Assembly (NCBI RefSeq): GCF_023016045.1
Contig: NZ_JALKAP010000007.1
Location: 124,001-188,000, forward strand
DNA from: Marinobacter sp. S6332
GTDB lineage: Bacteria > Pseudomonadota > Gammaproteobacteria > Pseudomonadales > Oleiphilaceae
Reading direction: 5' to 3'
DNA length: 64,000 nucleotides
Below, one piece after another: positions 7,928 to 17,485 of the stretch (position 1 is the stretch's first letter; each line of letters starts with the position of its first letter). Below the pieces are notes generated by a model. It was not told the origin of the DNA. It made no database searches and was given only the letters and a program-made list of their open reading frames with translations. Both the position numbers and the translations under genes were made by a program.

Positions 7928-9385
7928 ATGTCTGAGCAGCATTTAGATGTCGTGCAGGGCTATCCCAAAAGCCGGTTGATCGGTTTGATTCTGGGTGCCG
8001 GTTTTCTTTTGATGACAATTCTTGTACCACCACCTGAATCCATGGCGGTAGAGGCTTGGTCGGCACTTGGCTTGATGCTGCTGATGGCAACTTGGTGGTC
8101 AACAGAAGCCATCCCTATACCCGCCACGGCTCTACTGCCCATTGTGTTGGTGCCAGGGCTCGGTTTAGGGAGTGTGTCTCAGGCGACGTCCCCTTACGCC
8201 CATCCCATCATCTTTCTTTTTCTAGGTGGTTTTACTCTGGGTCTGGCTATGCAGCGTTGGGATCTTCACCGCCGCATTGCCTTAATGACGCTCAAGGCAG
8301 TTGGCAATCAACCGAAGCGCCAAATTGCCGGCTTCATGTTGGCGACGGCCTTCCTGAGCATGTGGGTGAGCAATACCGCAACCGCAATCATGATGCTGCC
8401 GATAGGTTTGTCGGTTATTTCGATGATGGGTAATGGCCAGTCGGAGAATGTCCAGCGTTATGCTACGGCATTGCTGCTGGGTATAGCATACGCCGCCAGT
8501 GTAGGTGGCATTGCCACTCTTATTGGTACTCCGCCCAACGCACTTCTGGCAGCCTACCTGAGCGAGACCCAAGGGGTATCTGTGGGGTTTGCCCAGTGGA
8601 TGCTGCTTGGTGTTCCCGTTGCCACAGTCATGCTGGTTCTAATTTGGTGGTGGCTAACCCGTAGAGATTTTGGCCTATCTGCACAGGAAGGTGCCGGTCA
8701 GGCTATTGATGATGAGCTTGCGGCTCTCGGCGACATGAGTCGAGGCGAAAAACTGGTGGCTGCGGTGTTTGTGCTAACAGCCAGTGCCTGGATCTTCAGG
8801 CCACTGCTCTCTGCCAGTGTCATGCCTTGGCTTACGGATACCGGCATTGCTATATCCGCAGCGATTGCCATGTTTATTATTCCGGTCAATGTGCGCCAAC
8901 AAACGTTTGTTCTAGACTGGGACACGGCCAAAGCGATTCCATGGGGTGTGCTCTTGTTGTTTGGCGGCGGACTTGCCATGGCCGGAGTTATCAGCAGTTC
9001 CGGGCTGGCTAGCTGGATTGCTGCGAGCATGGGCGCGGCAAGTTTACTGCCGGTGATTGTTATGATTATGCTGGTGGTGGCGGTCATTATTTTCCTCACG
9101 GAAGTAACCAGTAACACGGCAACTGCAGCTGCCTTTTTGCCCCTTCTTGGTGCGCTGGCACTCTCTCAAGACGCGTCGCCTCTACTGTTGACAATTCCAG
9201 CGGCTATTGCTGCGAGTTGCGCATTTATGATGCCAGTCGCAACGCCGCCCAACGCTATAGTGTTCTCTAGTGGCCATATGAAAATCGGCGATATGATCCG
9301 AGCCGGGTTTGCGCTGAATGTTATGGGCATTGTGGTTGTAACTTTGCTGTGTTATCTGCTTATGGATTTTGTTTTCAAGATGTGA
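7928..9385 (+). CDS. DASS/SLC13-family sodium:anion (dicarboxylate) symporter
   Basis: The 485-residue protein is an inner-membrane carrier with about a dozen hydrophobic segments. It shows the two SNT substrate and sodium motifs of the DASS family: SNTATAIMMLPIG near residue 144 and TSNTATAAAFLPL near residue 395. The sequences GTPPNALL and ATPPNAIVF follow them, as expected for the inverted-repeat architecture. Members import succinate, malate, citrate or sulfate with sodium; the substrate cannot be read here. It is divergent from the phasin operon, separated by about 150 bases. GGAG about 12 bases upstream may be the ribosome site. Confidence 0.9.
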   Translation: MSEQHLDVVQGYPKSRLIGLILGAGFLLMTILVPPPESMAVEAWSALGLMLLMATWWSTEAIPIPATALLPIVLVPGLGLGSVSQATSPYAHPIIFLFLGGFTLGLAMQRWDLHRRIALMTLKAVGNQPKRQIAGFMLATAFLSMWVSNTATAIMMLPIGLSVISMMGNGQSENVQRYATALLLGIAYAASVGGIATLIGTPPNALLAAYLSETQGVSVGFAQWMLLGVPVATVMLVLIWWWLTRRDFGLSAQEGAGQAIDDELAALGDMSRGEKLVAAVFVLTASAWIFRPLLSASVMPWLTDTGIAISAAIAMFIIPVNVRQQTFVLDWDTAKAIPWGVLLLFGGGLAMAGVISSSGLASWIAASMGAASLLPVIVMIMLVVAVIIFLTEVTSNTATAAAFLPLLGALALSQDASPLLLTIPAAIAASCAFMMPVATPPNAIVFSSGHMKIGDMIRAGFALNVMGIVVVTLLCYLLMDFVFKM

Positions 9386-9516
9386 CCGCAGTGCTGTCGC
9401 GGCGCCAGATTTGAGGCACAGTTATCTTTAAACACGCTGCTATTTCGGTATCTTCCCGTAACAATATGTAATCCGATAAATGCTACGGATAACAACAAAC
9501 AGGGATTTCGTCTGAC

Positions 9517-10317
9517 ATGCTAATGGTGCTCGCTGGGTCCATTCTTACATTCGCCATAGTGCAAGAAGCTACTGTGGTAGAACCCTTTGAAAAGGGTTCT
9601 GTTGTCATCGAACAAAAGGTCGATGCTAGCCCGGTGGAATTGCGTTCGGATTTTCGCATTGAGCCGCTGGTTGAGCAGAAGTTCCGGAATATTGTGCGTC
9701 AGGCCTACGACTACAGTTGCGGAAGTGCAGCCCTGACGACCATTCTCAATTTTTATTTGGGGCGCACTTTATCTGAGCGCCAAGTAATGGAAGGCCTGCT
9801 GCATTACGGCGAAAGCGACCGTATCGTCTCGCGCCGGGCCTTTTCCATGCTCGATATGAAACGCCTAGTGACGGCGCTTGGTTATCCGTCGGGCGGCTTC
9901 CGCGCGACCATTGACGATCTGATTGATCTTGACCACCCGGCTATTGTTCCAATACACCATGCGGGCTTTAAGCACTTTGTTGTGCTCAGAACCATTCGTG
10001 ACGGGCGTGTATACATGGCGGATCCGGCCGTAGGTAATTTGTCGTTTACGCTGGCTCAGTTTGAGGAAAAGTGGGACGACAACGTTCTGTTCATCGTTTT
10101 CCCGGGCAGTGATAAGCCGCTAGACAATCTGGAACTCAAGGAAGAAGACCTGCGCTTTGTAGATGACCAAACCATGACGCTACTGGCTCTGGAACGAATG
10201 CCAGTGTTTCATGAATCGACAGCTAGACGTATCCAGAACGTACTCGAACGTCAGAAAAACAACCCTGACGGCAGTGTTGAGAATACCCGAAAGCAATTGC
10301 ATTACCGTCGCAATTAA
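9517..10317 (+). CDS. C39-family (FapD-like) cysteine peptidase
   Basis: The 266-residue protein has an N-terminal hydrophobic stretch (MLMVLAGSILTFAIV) that should export or anchor it. The papain-like C39 domain follows: the nucleophile is in YDYSCGSAALTTIL, the His in AGFKHFVVLRTI and the Asp in VYMADPAVGNLSF. There is no ABC transporter part, unlike bacteriocin exporters, which matches the stand-alone FapD peptidase of Pseudomonas amyloid secretion. It opens a same-strand cluster with two outer-membrane barrels. A stop codon at 9490 limits the frame upstream. Catalytic residues are seen; the secretion role is inferred. Confidence 0.85.
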   Translation: MLMVLAGSILTFAIVQEATVVEPFEKGSVVIEQKVDASPVELRSDFRIEPLVEQKFRNIVRQAYDYSCGSAALTTILNFYLGRTLSERQVMEGLLHYGESDRIVSRRAFSMLDMKRLVTALGYPSGGFRATIDDLIDLDHPAIVPIHHAGFKHFVVLRTIRDGRVYMADPAVGNLSFTLAQFEEKWDDNVLFIVFPGSDKPLDNLELKEEDLRFVDDQTMTLLALERMPVFHESTARRIQNVLERQKNNPDGSVENTRKQLHYRRN

Positions 10318-10377
10318 CATTTGCCCGGCACATTGTCTGGCTTAGAACTATTACCAATAAAAATTAAGGGAGTTAGG

Positions 10378-11388
10378 ATGAATCGTTGGTTTATGCGAGG
10401 TCTTATCCTTGTTTCCGCGGCAGGTTTGCTTCCGGGCATGGCCCTGGCGCAGGACGACAATGTAGGTCAGGCGAGGGATGCACTCGCAAAGCAGGAGGGG
10501 GATGAAGACTCTTCGCGCCAGCTTGAGGAAGTGTTTCAAGCTGCGGAGAAAAACTACTCCCTGCAGAAAAAAGGGACCCACTCCCTTAACTATTCGTTCG
10601 ATTATTCCTATACCGCCGACCAGCGGCTGGATCTTGCGATTACAAACGGCTCTGTGCGGAATCTGGATGTGGTGCCCTCCGCAACCCACAACTTCACTAA
10701 TTCTTTTTCCTACGATTTCGGTCTTTTGGACAACCTGACGGTTGGTGCCAGAGTACCTTTGGTCGTGAAGTACGATACTGAAGACGAACTGAACGTTTAC
10801 GATTTTGGCGATATCTCCTTCACAGGTCGTTGGCAGCCTTTCTCCTACGTGCCGGGCAAGATGTCGACCACTCTATTCGGCACCTTTACCAGTAAAACTG
10901 GTGTTAGCCCTTACGAAATAGATATCAATGAGCAGCTCTCAACCGGTAGCGGTTACTACTCTGTTGGCGGTGGTGCAAGCCTCTCAAAAGTGCTTGATCC
11001 GGTTGTGGTGTTCGGATCCATAAGTGTTACCTACAACCTGCCTGCTGAGGATCTACAGCAAGTACGTGGTGCGCGGCTGCTCGACAAGGTTGAACCAGGG
11101 TTTGGTCTTTCCGGCTCTGCCGGGTTTGCCTACTCGCTCTCCTACGATATCTCCCTGAGCATTTCGGCTCAGTTGAGCTACAGCGACGAAACTGTTCTCA
11201 CATTCACGAACGGTGACCAAGCAATGGCGCAGGATCAGATGACCGGTTTCCTGAGCATGTCGCTAGGGACACGGGTTAGCGATACCACTATCGTGAACAC
11301 CAGTCTTGGTATCGGCCTGACTGAGGACGCACCGGACTTCTCTCTGGGTGTATCCCTACCCATCAATTTCTCCGGCCTAAAAGAGTGA
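10378..11388 (+). CDS. outer-membrane beta-barrel protein, FapF-like architecture
   Basis: The 336-residue protein starts at the ATG at 10378, preceded by AAGGGAGTTAGG; the longer frame from 10321 lacks the signal at its start. It has a signal peptide (cleavage after ALA), then a short polar helical part (residues about 25-60, QLEEVFQAAEKNYSLQKKG). Alternating amphipathic strands run to the end. A helical plug before a barrel is the known arrangement of FapF, the amyloid exporter, and of related COG4313-type barrels. It lies 60 bases after the C39 peptidase. The last residue is Glu instead of the usual aromatic. It is probably a secretion pore partner of the peptidase, by analogy only. Confidence 0.75.
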   Translation: MNRWFMRGLILVSAAGLLPGMALAQDDNVGQARDALAKQEGDEDSSRQLEEVFQAAEKNYSLQKKGTHSLNYSFDYSYTADQRLDLAITNGSVRNLDVVPSATHNFTNSFSYDFGLLDNLTVGARVPLVVKYDTEDELNVYDFGDISFTGRWQPFSYVPGKMSTTLFGTFTSKTGVSPYEIDINEQLSTGSGYYSVGGGASLSKVLDPVVVFGSISVTYNLPAEDLQQVRGARLLDKVEPGFGLSGSAGFAYSLSYDISLSISAQLSYSDETVLTFTNGDQAMAQDQMTGFLSMSLGTRVSDTTIVNTSLGIGLTEDAPDFSLGVSLPINFSGLKE

Positions 11389-11427
11389 TTGGCGCCGCTG
11401 ACGTTTTAACGGGAAGGGTAGGATTTC

Positions 11428-13053
11428 ATGGGACATAATAGCCACAAGCGGCAACTTCTCGCGGCAATGGTAGCCACAACCTTATCGTGTGGGGTTCAGG
11501 CTCAGCTCGCGCAGAACTTGACCATTCACCCGAAGGCACTGGCGCTGGGTAATGCGGTAACCGCGGACCCACCCGGAATTATGGCGGTTCACTACAACCC
11601 GGCAGGTCTGACAAAGCTGGACGGCCGCCAGTTTGAAGTCAATTTGTTGAGTATATACCTTGATGTCGATGCTGATTTTACAGCTCCTGAAGGCTATGAA
11701 ATATTTGGCATTGACGGCCTTGAGATTGACCCTAATACGGGCAAGCAGCGGGATCCAGTTGCAAATTCACACAGCCACTCCAATACGGTTGCTTTGTATG
11801 TTCCCGGCTTTGGTATTCTTCGCACGCCTTCAGGGCCCGCGGTCGCGCCATCTGCGGGTTTTAGCATCAATCCGCCAGGATCTAAGCTGACCTTTGGCAA
11901 TGCTTTTTATCTACCAATGGCGGCGGGCTTCTATCGGGACAAAAATGATCCCGCTCGTTACCAGCCTCAGGCTGCAGCACTGCAGCGTACAACCTACCTG
12001 GCCCCAACCGTGGGTTACAAAATTAACGATGAGTGGTCGGTGGGTGCCGGGATTCACCTGTCCCACATGGGCATTGCTGCTGACCAGTATATGCGTGCGC
12101 CCAACATGCTGCTGGGCGTTGCGGAAATTCTGCAGGACGCATTCAACTGTGAAAGCGGTGACGAACCATTGCAGCCCTGGCTTGCTCTCTGCGGCGGTAA
12201 CGTGGGTCCTTGGGATGACATTGGAGCCATGAGCCTTAACGTTCAGGAAACTCTGTCACCCACCTATACGCTCGGGGTGATGTGGGATCCTCTGGACTGG
12301 TTCACTTGGGGGGCAAGCTATACCTCCGAAGCTGAAATGAACATGAAGGGCACCTTCGAGATCGAGTACACCGATAACTGGTCTGGATTTTGGCAGAGTG
12401 TTAACGGATCGGTTCTGGGTGCCATTACTTCCGCCATTCTTAGCTTGCCGTCCGGTGCTCCCCGGGAGGCCGGTAACGTCAGTATGGATTTGGTTTACCC
12501 GCAACATTTTCAAACCGGCATTAGTGTAGATCTGCACCCGAAGCTGACATTTAATGTTGATGTGGGCTGGACTGACTACAAACAGTGGGATGCCTTTCTG
12601 TTCCGCTTTGATCGAAACCTTGAATTTCTTAACGCTGCGCGGATTTTGTCTCCAGACAACGCCACACCGAACACACTCAAGCTGCCGCTGGGCTTTAGTA
12701 GTCAGTGGAACTGGGCATTTGGTGCAGAGTTCCATGCTTCATCGCGGCTTGATTTGAGAGCAGGTGTTGAAATCCGAGATTCTGTTATACCGGACGACCA
12801 GCGTTCGGTAATGGCACCCTTTGGTGGTGCTAACCTGTACAGTGTCGGTATGGGGTATAAGTGGGACAAAAATACGGAAATTGATATGAACCTCAGTTAT
12901 CTGCATTCTGTTGAAAGCATTCCGGCGAATACCAGTTGCAACATTAACTGCGATAATATTACCAACATCATCTACAACCCCTATGCCGGGTTGGATGTGA
13001 AAACCTCTTTGCGGGTTGTTATGGCGGGTCTTAGCTTCCGGAAGAAATTCTGA
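11428..13053 (+). CDS. FadL/OmpP1-family outer-membrane transport protein
   Basis: The 541-residue protein has a signal peptide (cleaved near VQA-QLAQN). The FadL-type N-terminal segment HPKALALGNAVTADPPGIMAVHYNPAGLTKL with the NPAG motif forms the hatch in FadL. A long barrel follows, ending in LSFRKKF with the C-terminal Phe used for Bam assembly. FadL proteins admit long-chain fatty acids and hydrocarbons. Two Cys pairs near residues 236-254 and 499-505 may form loop disulfides. It sits 39 bases after the FapF-like barrel and just before a lipoprotein gene, so it belongs to the same operon. Its cargo here is unknown. Confidence 0.88.
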   Translation: MGHNSHKRQLLAAMVATTLSCGVQAQLAQNLTIHPKALALGNAVTADPPGIMAVHYNPAGLTKLDGRQFEVNLLSIYLDVDADFTAPEGYEIFGIDGLEIDPNTGKQRDPVANSHSHSNTVALYVPGFGILRTPSGPAVAPSAGFSINPPGSKLTFGNAFYLPMAAGFYRDKNDPARYQPQAAALQRTTYLAPTVGYKINDEWSVGAGIHLSHMGIAADQYMRAPNMLLGVAEILQDAFNCESGDEPLQPWLALCGGNVGPWDDIGAMSLNVQETLSPTYTLGVMWDPLDWFTWGASYTSEAEMNMKGTFEIEYTDNWSGFWQSVNGSVLGAITSAILSLPSGAPREAGNVSMDLVYPQHFQTGISVDLHPKLTFNVDVGWTDYKQWDAFLFRFDRNLEFLNAARILSPDNATPNTLKLPLGFSSQWNWAFGAEFHASSRLDLRAGVEIRDSVIPDDQRSVMAPFGGANLYSVGMGYKWDKNTEIDMNLSYLHSVESIPANTSCNINCDNITNIIYNPYAGLDVKTSLRVVMAGLSFRKKF

Positions 13054-13087
13054 CTGCACGCTGCTTCGTGCTCAAAAGGGCATATCC

Positions 13088-14080
13088 GTGACAACACATA
13101 AACTCCTGACAGCAGTTACTAGCATGCTTTTGGGCGCACTGCTGTCCGGCTGTCAGGTTGGCGGTTCAATAGTATCAGATAGGGAAGGCTATTTTTCTTG
13201 GGTGGATGAGCAGGGGCGCGTGCGATATTCGCCTATCGTAGAAGCGCTTGCTCAGGAAAAACCCGTCGCCAGTCAGGCTGTGGCAGAGGATGAATTTACC
13301 ACCGACAACTACCCAGACGCGGAAGAGCTTCGGCGCAAGGGGTACGTGCGAGAGGGCGATGGTAAGCCATATTTTATCTGGCGCGATGCTGACGGTAATC
13401 TCCGAACCAGTTATTACCAGCCTGACACTCGCACGGATGAAGAAAAAGGGCGTGTAGCACTGCCTGTTGAGACAACTCCGGCAACGGTATATCACGCAGA
13501 GGATACACTCCTTGAGTCAACGCCCGTGGAAGGCCACGACCCCAACGCTTTTGCCATTCTGGGCATTAAAGACAGCGGCGACGCCTATCTAACACGCTTC
13601 GCTGAAACTTGTTGCCAGACACTAGATACCCAGAACCATGAGCGCTGGCAGGAAGGTCGCGAATTTGGCGTACAGCTGACTGAAAACTCTCCGGAACACC
13701 AATTTCTTACTGGGCTAAGCCCCTACCAACTGATTGCGCTGCCCCAAGAGGAGCCGGGCGAGGAGCGGGTGTTCCGTTTGCGCTCATACGCTAGCAAAGG
13801 TGTGTTTGTGCCATCGGTGGTATTTCTTGATGGCCAATTAAGACCGGTTAGGCTGGTCACAGAAATGGTCTCGGATTTTGAGCCGGAGAATTGGCATCGT
13901 CGCGGCTACCTTGAAGCGCGGATCCCGGTTTCAAGCGCCAGAAAAGAGCGCTGGATGCTCATCTTTACGCGCAACGATGATCTCGAAGGCCAGACGGTTA
14001 TTGAAACCCGTCGTGGCCCTCGCAAGATACCCCACGTAAAAAACGGCGAAATCGGCCTGATCTTGGTAGAAGCTCGTTGA
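13088..14080 (+). CDS. MalM-like lipoprotein with DUF4124-like N-terminus
   Basis: The 330-residue protein begins at GTG 13088 with a lipoprotein signal, lipobox LLSG-C. The mature N-terminus holds two repeats of a WVDEQGRVRYSP type (also IWRDADGNLRTSYY), as in DUF4124 proteins. The C-terminal part (from about residue 150) resembles the MalM family: SYASKGVFVPSVVFLDGQLRP, then RWMLIFTRNDDL. MalM is a periplasmic protein of the maltose operon with an unclear role, so no function follows. It is the last gene of the C39/barrel cluster and converges on the deacetylase gene with 7 bases between stops. Confidence 0.7.
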   Translation: MTTHKLLTAVTSMLLGALLSGCQVGGSIVSDREGYFSWVDEQGRVRYSPIVEALAQEKPVASQAVAEDEFTTDNYPDAEELRRKGYVREGDGKPYFIWRDADGNLRTSYYQPDTRTDEEKGRVALPVETTPATVYHAEDTLLESTPVEGHDPNAFAILGIKDSGDAYLTRFAETCCQTLDTQNHERWQEGREFGVQLTENSPEHQFLTGLSPYQLIALPQEEPGEERVFRLRSYASKGVFVPSVVFLDGQLRPVRLVTEMVSDFEPENWHRRGYLEARIPVSSARKERWMLIFTRNDDLEGQTVIETRRGPRKIPHVKNGEIGLILVEAR

Positions 14081-14087
14081 GTCCGCT

Positions 14088-15119
14088 TCAATCTTCCGGT
14101 TGGCTCAAATCCAGCCACTGCTGAGATAGCCAATAAAAGCCGCCCCCTTGAGCAGGGTGGGTGCAGTTATAGCGGAACCGACGGCTGTTGAAAGGTCCCG
14201 GTGCCGTTATCGAAATCGAGTCATCCAATACGTCAAAATCAATCCGTCCCATACCCGATGCGAAGCAGGTTAGCCTGCTGGGCTGAATCTCGTCCACCAG
14301 CGGCAGAGTAAGGGTTGGAGGATTCTCATCCATGACGCCGTCAGGCAGCTTGCCAGTATCTACAGGAAACGCTTTACTGGTCAGCTTGTCTCTAAGGCCA
14401 TCGAGCTGACCGTAGGTATTCGCCATAGGAAATCGGGGTAAGCGCGTTTGCCCGGAAAGCGGGCCTATGGCTCCCGATTGCTGTCCATATCCGTACCAGC
14501 CCCTTTTCGCTACCTCTGCCTCAAGAGCTTCATCGAACTCGCCATACGGATATGCAAATAGAGGTAAATCGGCTCCGAGTCTTCGCTTTAGCTCAGCCTG
14601 CGCAGTATCCAAACTGTGGGTTATTCGTTTTTTCCAGTCGCCTTCTGCCTCTTCAGGGCGCCGCGCTAGGTGGCCATGCCCGGAACTGTGGTTTGCAATG
14701 CTTACACCATCCCGTTTAGCCAGTTCTTCGAGTTGCTGCCAAGTCATATACCCATGGCTTCCAATGGCGGCTGTATCGACAAAAATGGTGTAGGGCAAGC
14801 CTCGTTTCTGGAGGATCTCTGCGCCTTTGCTATAAACCGACTCATAGGCATCGTCAAAGGTAATTGCGATGCGCTGGTTGGTTGATGGGTCATCAGAAAA
14901 CTGGTTTTCTGTGGCATCGCGCAGGTCTGCAACCTCAAGGCTTAGTTCTGAGATTAGATCAAGCTGCGCGTTAAATAGAGATGCGGATGTACTGGTAGAA
15001 GGCGGTGTCGTGTCGCTGATGTGATGGTATTGAAGGACGACCAAATCAGCTTTTACGGTGGCGCTTGCTAGAAACATTGTAAATAGAGTGCCCGACATCC
15101 TAAATTTTCCGGCTTTCAT
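14088..15119 (-). CDS. secreted polysaccharide deacetylase (NodB/PgaB-like)
   Basis: The 343-residue protein has a signal peptide (cleavage near VKA) followed by LVVLQYHHIS, as at the start of PgaB-type deacetylases. The NodB metal motifs follow: TFDDAYESV (Asp-Asp) and NHSSGHGHLA (metal His), then FAYPYGEFD. This family removes acetyl groups from beta-1,6-GlcNAc or related polymers in the periplasm. The C-terminal 80 residues match no domain I know. The start overlaps the upstream DnaJ-related gene by 4 bases, so the two are co-translated. The target polymer is unknown and no pgaACD genes are near. Confidence 0.85.
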   Translation of the reverse strand: MKAGKFRMSGTLFTMFLASATVKADLVVLQYHHISDTTPPSTSTSASLFNAQLDLISELSLEVADLRDATENQFSDDPSTNQRIAITFDDAYESVYSKGAEILQKRGLPYTIFVDTAAIGSHGYMTWQQLEELAKRDGVSIANHSSGHGHLARRPEEAEGDWKKRITHSLDTAQAELKRRLGADLPLFAYPYGEFDEALEAEVAKRGWYGYGQQSGAIGPLSGQTRLPRFPMANTYGQLDGLRDKLTSKAFPVDTGKLPDGVMDENPPTLTLPLVDEIQPSRLTCFASGMGRIDFDVLDDSISITAPGPFNSRRFRYNCTHPAQGGGFYWLSQQWLDLSQPED

Positions 15120-15793
15120 GTTTGCTCCATCATTTGACTGAAATGTGTCTTCAGGACGGTAAAGGCTTCATTAAGAGACTGTATTTCTTCGGTCTTCCCG
15201 CCTCGATCTGGATGGGCGTGCATGACGGCCCGACGAAATGCCTGTTTTACGGTGTTAAAACAATCGGGAACTGAATCGAAACCCAATACTCTTGCCGCGT
15301 GTAGAGTCTCTGGCTTACTTGGCCCCAAGCCCTGATAGCCCGCCCAAAAACGATCCATCATTTGTTGAATGGCATCCTCTGGCAGCTTGTATTGGGATAG
15401 GTCCAAATAGAAATTACGGAGGCTGTCCACTGCCCCGGGCAAGCCAGTGCCAGCAACGGTATCCTGAGGTTCAATAATAATGCGTAAGGGCGATATCGTC
15501 AGATGCTCTCCGGCTTCCATCAAGGTGTCTTTTAAGCGGTAAAGCACGTGGAATAGCAAAAAATGTACAGGATAAAGTTTTTGCGTGTCGTGAAACTCTA
15601 AGTCACCGATCAAAAACCACGGTGGGCGCTGAAGTGTTTTAATGAGGTTGAGTTCATCAGTGCCTTCAGGGGCGTTACGGAGCTCATGTTCAACCGCTAT
15701 CAGCATATGTTGGATCTGCTGATCCAATATTTCATCTGACGCAGTCGCAGGTAGGCTGTGCAAGAGCTGCGGGGAGGCAGAAGTGTCTTTCAT
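15116..15793 (-). CDS. DnaJ-related protein with C-terminal J domain
   Basis: The 225-residue protein has an N-terminal helical region of the DNA-J-related type (LRNAPEGTDELNLIKTLQRP). A C-terminal J domain follows, with the HPD motif in HAHPDRGGKTEEIQSLNEAF that stimulates DnaK ATPase. In classical DnaJ the J domain is N-terminal, so this is a different co-chaperone type. It is translationally coupled to the deacetylase downstream. The client is not known. Family assignment rests on the HPD motif and on the recognised N-terminal segment. Confidence 0.85.
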   Translation of the reverse strand: MKDTSASPQLLHSLPATASDEILDQQIQHMLIAVEHELRNAPEGTDELNLIKTLQRPPWFLIGDLEFHDTQKLYPVHFLLFHVLYRLKDTLMEAGEHLTISPLRIIIEPQDTVAGTGLPGAVDSLRNFYLDLSQYKLPEDAIQQMMDRFWAGYQGLGPSKPETLHAARVLGFDSVPDCFNTVKQAFRRAVMHAHPDRGGKTEEIQSLNEAFTVLKTHFSQMMEQT

Positions 15794-15820
15794 AGGCCCA
15801 TGTTAGGCCAGTCAATGCGT

Positions 15821-16465
15821 TCAGGGAAGGGCAGCTAGCCCGGGTAGCCCGCCTTTAAATAGCGCTGTTGCCATTTCGGCCGCGCGCGCTACTTCAATAC
15901 TGGCCCGTTCTGGGTGTTGATACACACGCCGAGCAACCATCAGACCGGTCTCATAAGCCACACCGAAGAACGCGGCGCACAAGTACTCCTGATCGACATT
16001 CGGCAAGATGTTTTGGTCAATCGCGTCCCGAACATCGTCTTCAAGGGATAACATGATAAGTTCGAGTATTCCGGAACCAAAGAGCTCTTTCAGGGCACGG
16101 TCATTACGGTGGGCAAGTTCGTAAACAAGTGGGTCACTTGCAGTGGCGCTGTATACGGCGAGATAGGACTGATGAATGAAGTCCTCCGCGGTGTCTGCCG
16201 AACGCCGCGAGTGGGTTAGGTTCTCGTTGAGGCCGCCCAGAAAGTCGGACAGCAGTGCGGCAAAGATGTCTTGCTTGCTGCGGAAATAGTTGTAGAAAGT
16301 ACCCGAGGCCAGATGTGTATGTTGGATGAGGTCACGTATGGTGGTATTTTCGTACCCCTTCTCCTGAAAGCAGAGGCGAGCGGCTTTGAGTATCGCCGCG
16401 CGGTTGCGCAGGCGGTTGCGTTCGCGTTTTCCTTTGGCTTCTTGCCCTGAACTCAACATATCCAT
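15821..16465 (-). CDS. TetR/AcrR-family transcriptional regulator
   Basis: The 214-residue protein has an N-terminal TetR helix-turn-helix ([21 protein letters not shown], then [17 protein letters not shown]) and a ligand-binding helical C-terminus of no known specificity. Two ATGs, at 16465 and 16459, are possible starts. It is divergent from ttcA, with the intergenic region shared, and could regulate itself and possibly the dnaJ-deacetylase pair 28 bases downstream. The ligand and targets are not readable. Confidence 0.9.
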   Translation of the reverse strand: MDMLSSGQEAKGKRERNRLRNRAAILKAARLCFQEKGYENTTIRDLIQHTHLASGTFYNYFRSKQDIFAALLSDFLGGLNENLTHSRRSADTAEDFIHQSYLAVYSATASDPLVYELAHRNDRALKELFGSGILELIMLSLEDDVRDAIDQNILPNVDQEYLCAAFFGVAYETGLMVARRVYQHPERASIEVARAAEMATALFKGGLPGLAALP

Positions 16466-16537
16466 GTCAGTAACCTGTCCCTAAAAGAAGTGGATGCGTA
16501 TAATCTCACGATCATTTCCCCACTGAACACAGTTGAT

Positions 16538-17458
16538 ATGCCCGAAGCGATAAGTGACAGCCCCGAACAAACTTATAGTTCAGAATACGAACGCCGTCAG
16601 AAACTGGAGCAGAATAAACTGCAGAAACGCCTGCGCCGAGAGGTTGGTCAGGCGATTGCAGACTTTTCAATGATCGAAGCAGGCGATAAGGTAATGTGCT
16701 GCCTGTCCGGTGGCAAGGATTCCTATGCCATGCTGGATGTCCTGCTGAATTTGCAGAAAAGCGCACCGGTATCGTTTGAGCTGATTGCTGTCAATTTGGA
16801 TCAGAAACAGCCGGGCTTTCCGGAAGACATCCTGCCGAATTATCTGGCTGCCATAGGCATCGAGTATCACATTATTGAGAGAGATACCTACAGCATCGTC
16901 AAAGACAAGGTGCCGGAGGGTAAAACCACCTGTGGTTTATGTTCGCGTTTACGCCGAGGTATTCTCTACAACTTTGCCGAAGAGCAGGGTGTTACCAAAA
17001 TCGCACTGGGGCATCACCGTGACGATCTGTTGGAAACCCTGTTTTTGAATATGTTTTACGGGGGCAAGCTTAAAACCATGCCGCCAGTGCTGCACAGCGA
17101 TGATGGCCGGAATACCGTTATCCGGCCTTTGGCATACAGTCGAGAGAAGGATATTGCCAGATATGCAGAGCTTAGGCAGTACCCAATCATACCCTGCAAC
17201 CTATGCGGCTCTCAGGAAAACCTGCAACGCCAAGTTATCAAGGATATGTTCCAACATTGGGACAAACAACACCCTGGGCGACTTGAGACCATGTTCCGGG
17301 CTTTATGCAATGTGGAACCATCGCACCTTGCTGATACCAACCTTTATGATTTTCGCGAAGGCAAACGCCTTGGTGGCAAGCGTCAGGCGGTACAGACTGC
17401 GTCACCCGGGCAAGAGCCCGAACAGAGCTTTGGCCGTTTGGATGTATTAAATATCTAG
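16538..17458 (+). CDS. ttcA: tRNA 2-thiocytidine(32) synthetase
   Basis: The 306-residue enzyme installs 2-thiocytidine at position 32 of some tRNAs, using a 4Fe-4S cluster and ATP. The PP-loop [11 protein letters not shown] and the two CXXC pairs CGLC and CNLC are present, as is [16 protein letters not shown]. The frame opens at 16490, but TATAAT at 16499-16504 looks like a -10 box inside that extension, and Pseudomonas TtcA has a short N-terminus, so the ATG at 16538 is preferred. It is convergent with the SafE-like gene. Confidence 0.92.
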   Translation: MPEAISDSPEQTYSSEYERRQKLEQNKLQKRLRREVGQAIADFSMIEAGDKVMCCLSGGKDSYAMLDVLLNLQKSAPVSFELIAVNLDQKQPGFPEDILPNYLAAIGIEYHIIERDTYSIVKDKVPEGKTTCGLCSRLRRGILYNFAEEQGVTKIALGHHRDDLLETLFLNMFYGGKLKTMPPVLHSDDGRNTVIRPLAYSREKDIARYAELRQYPIIPCNLCGSQENLQRQVIKDMFQHWDKQHPGRLETMFRALCNVEPSHLADTNLYDFREGKRLGGKRQAVQTASPGQEPEQSFGRLDVLNI

Positions 17459-17485
17459 ACCCATGAACCCCGAGACCTGTGCGAA

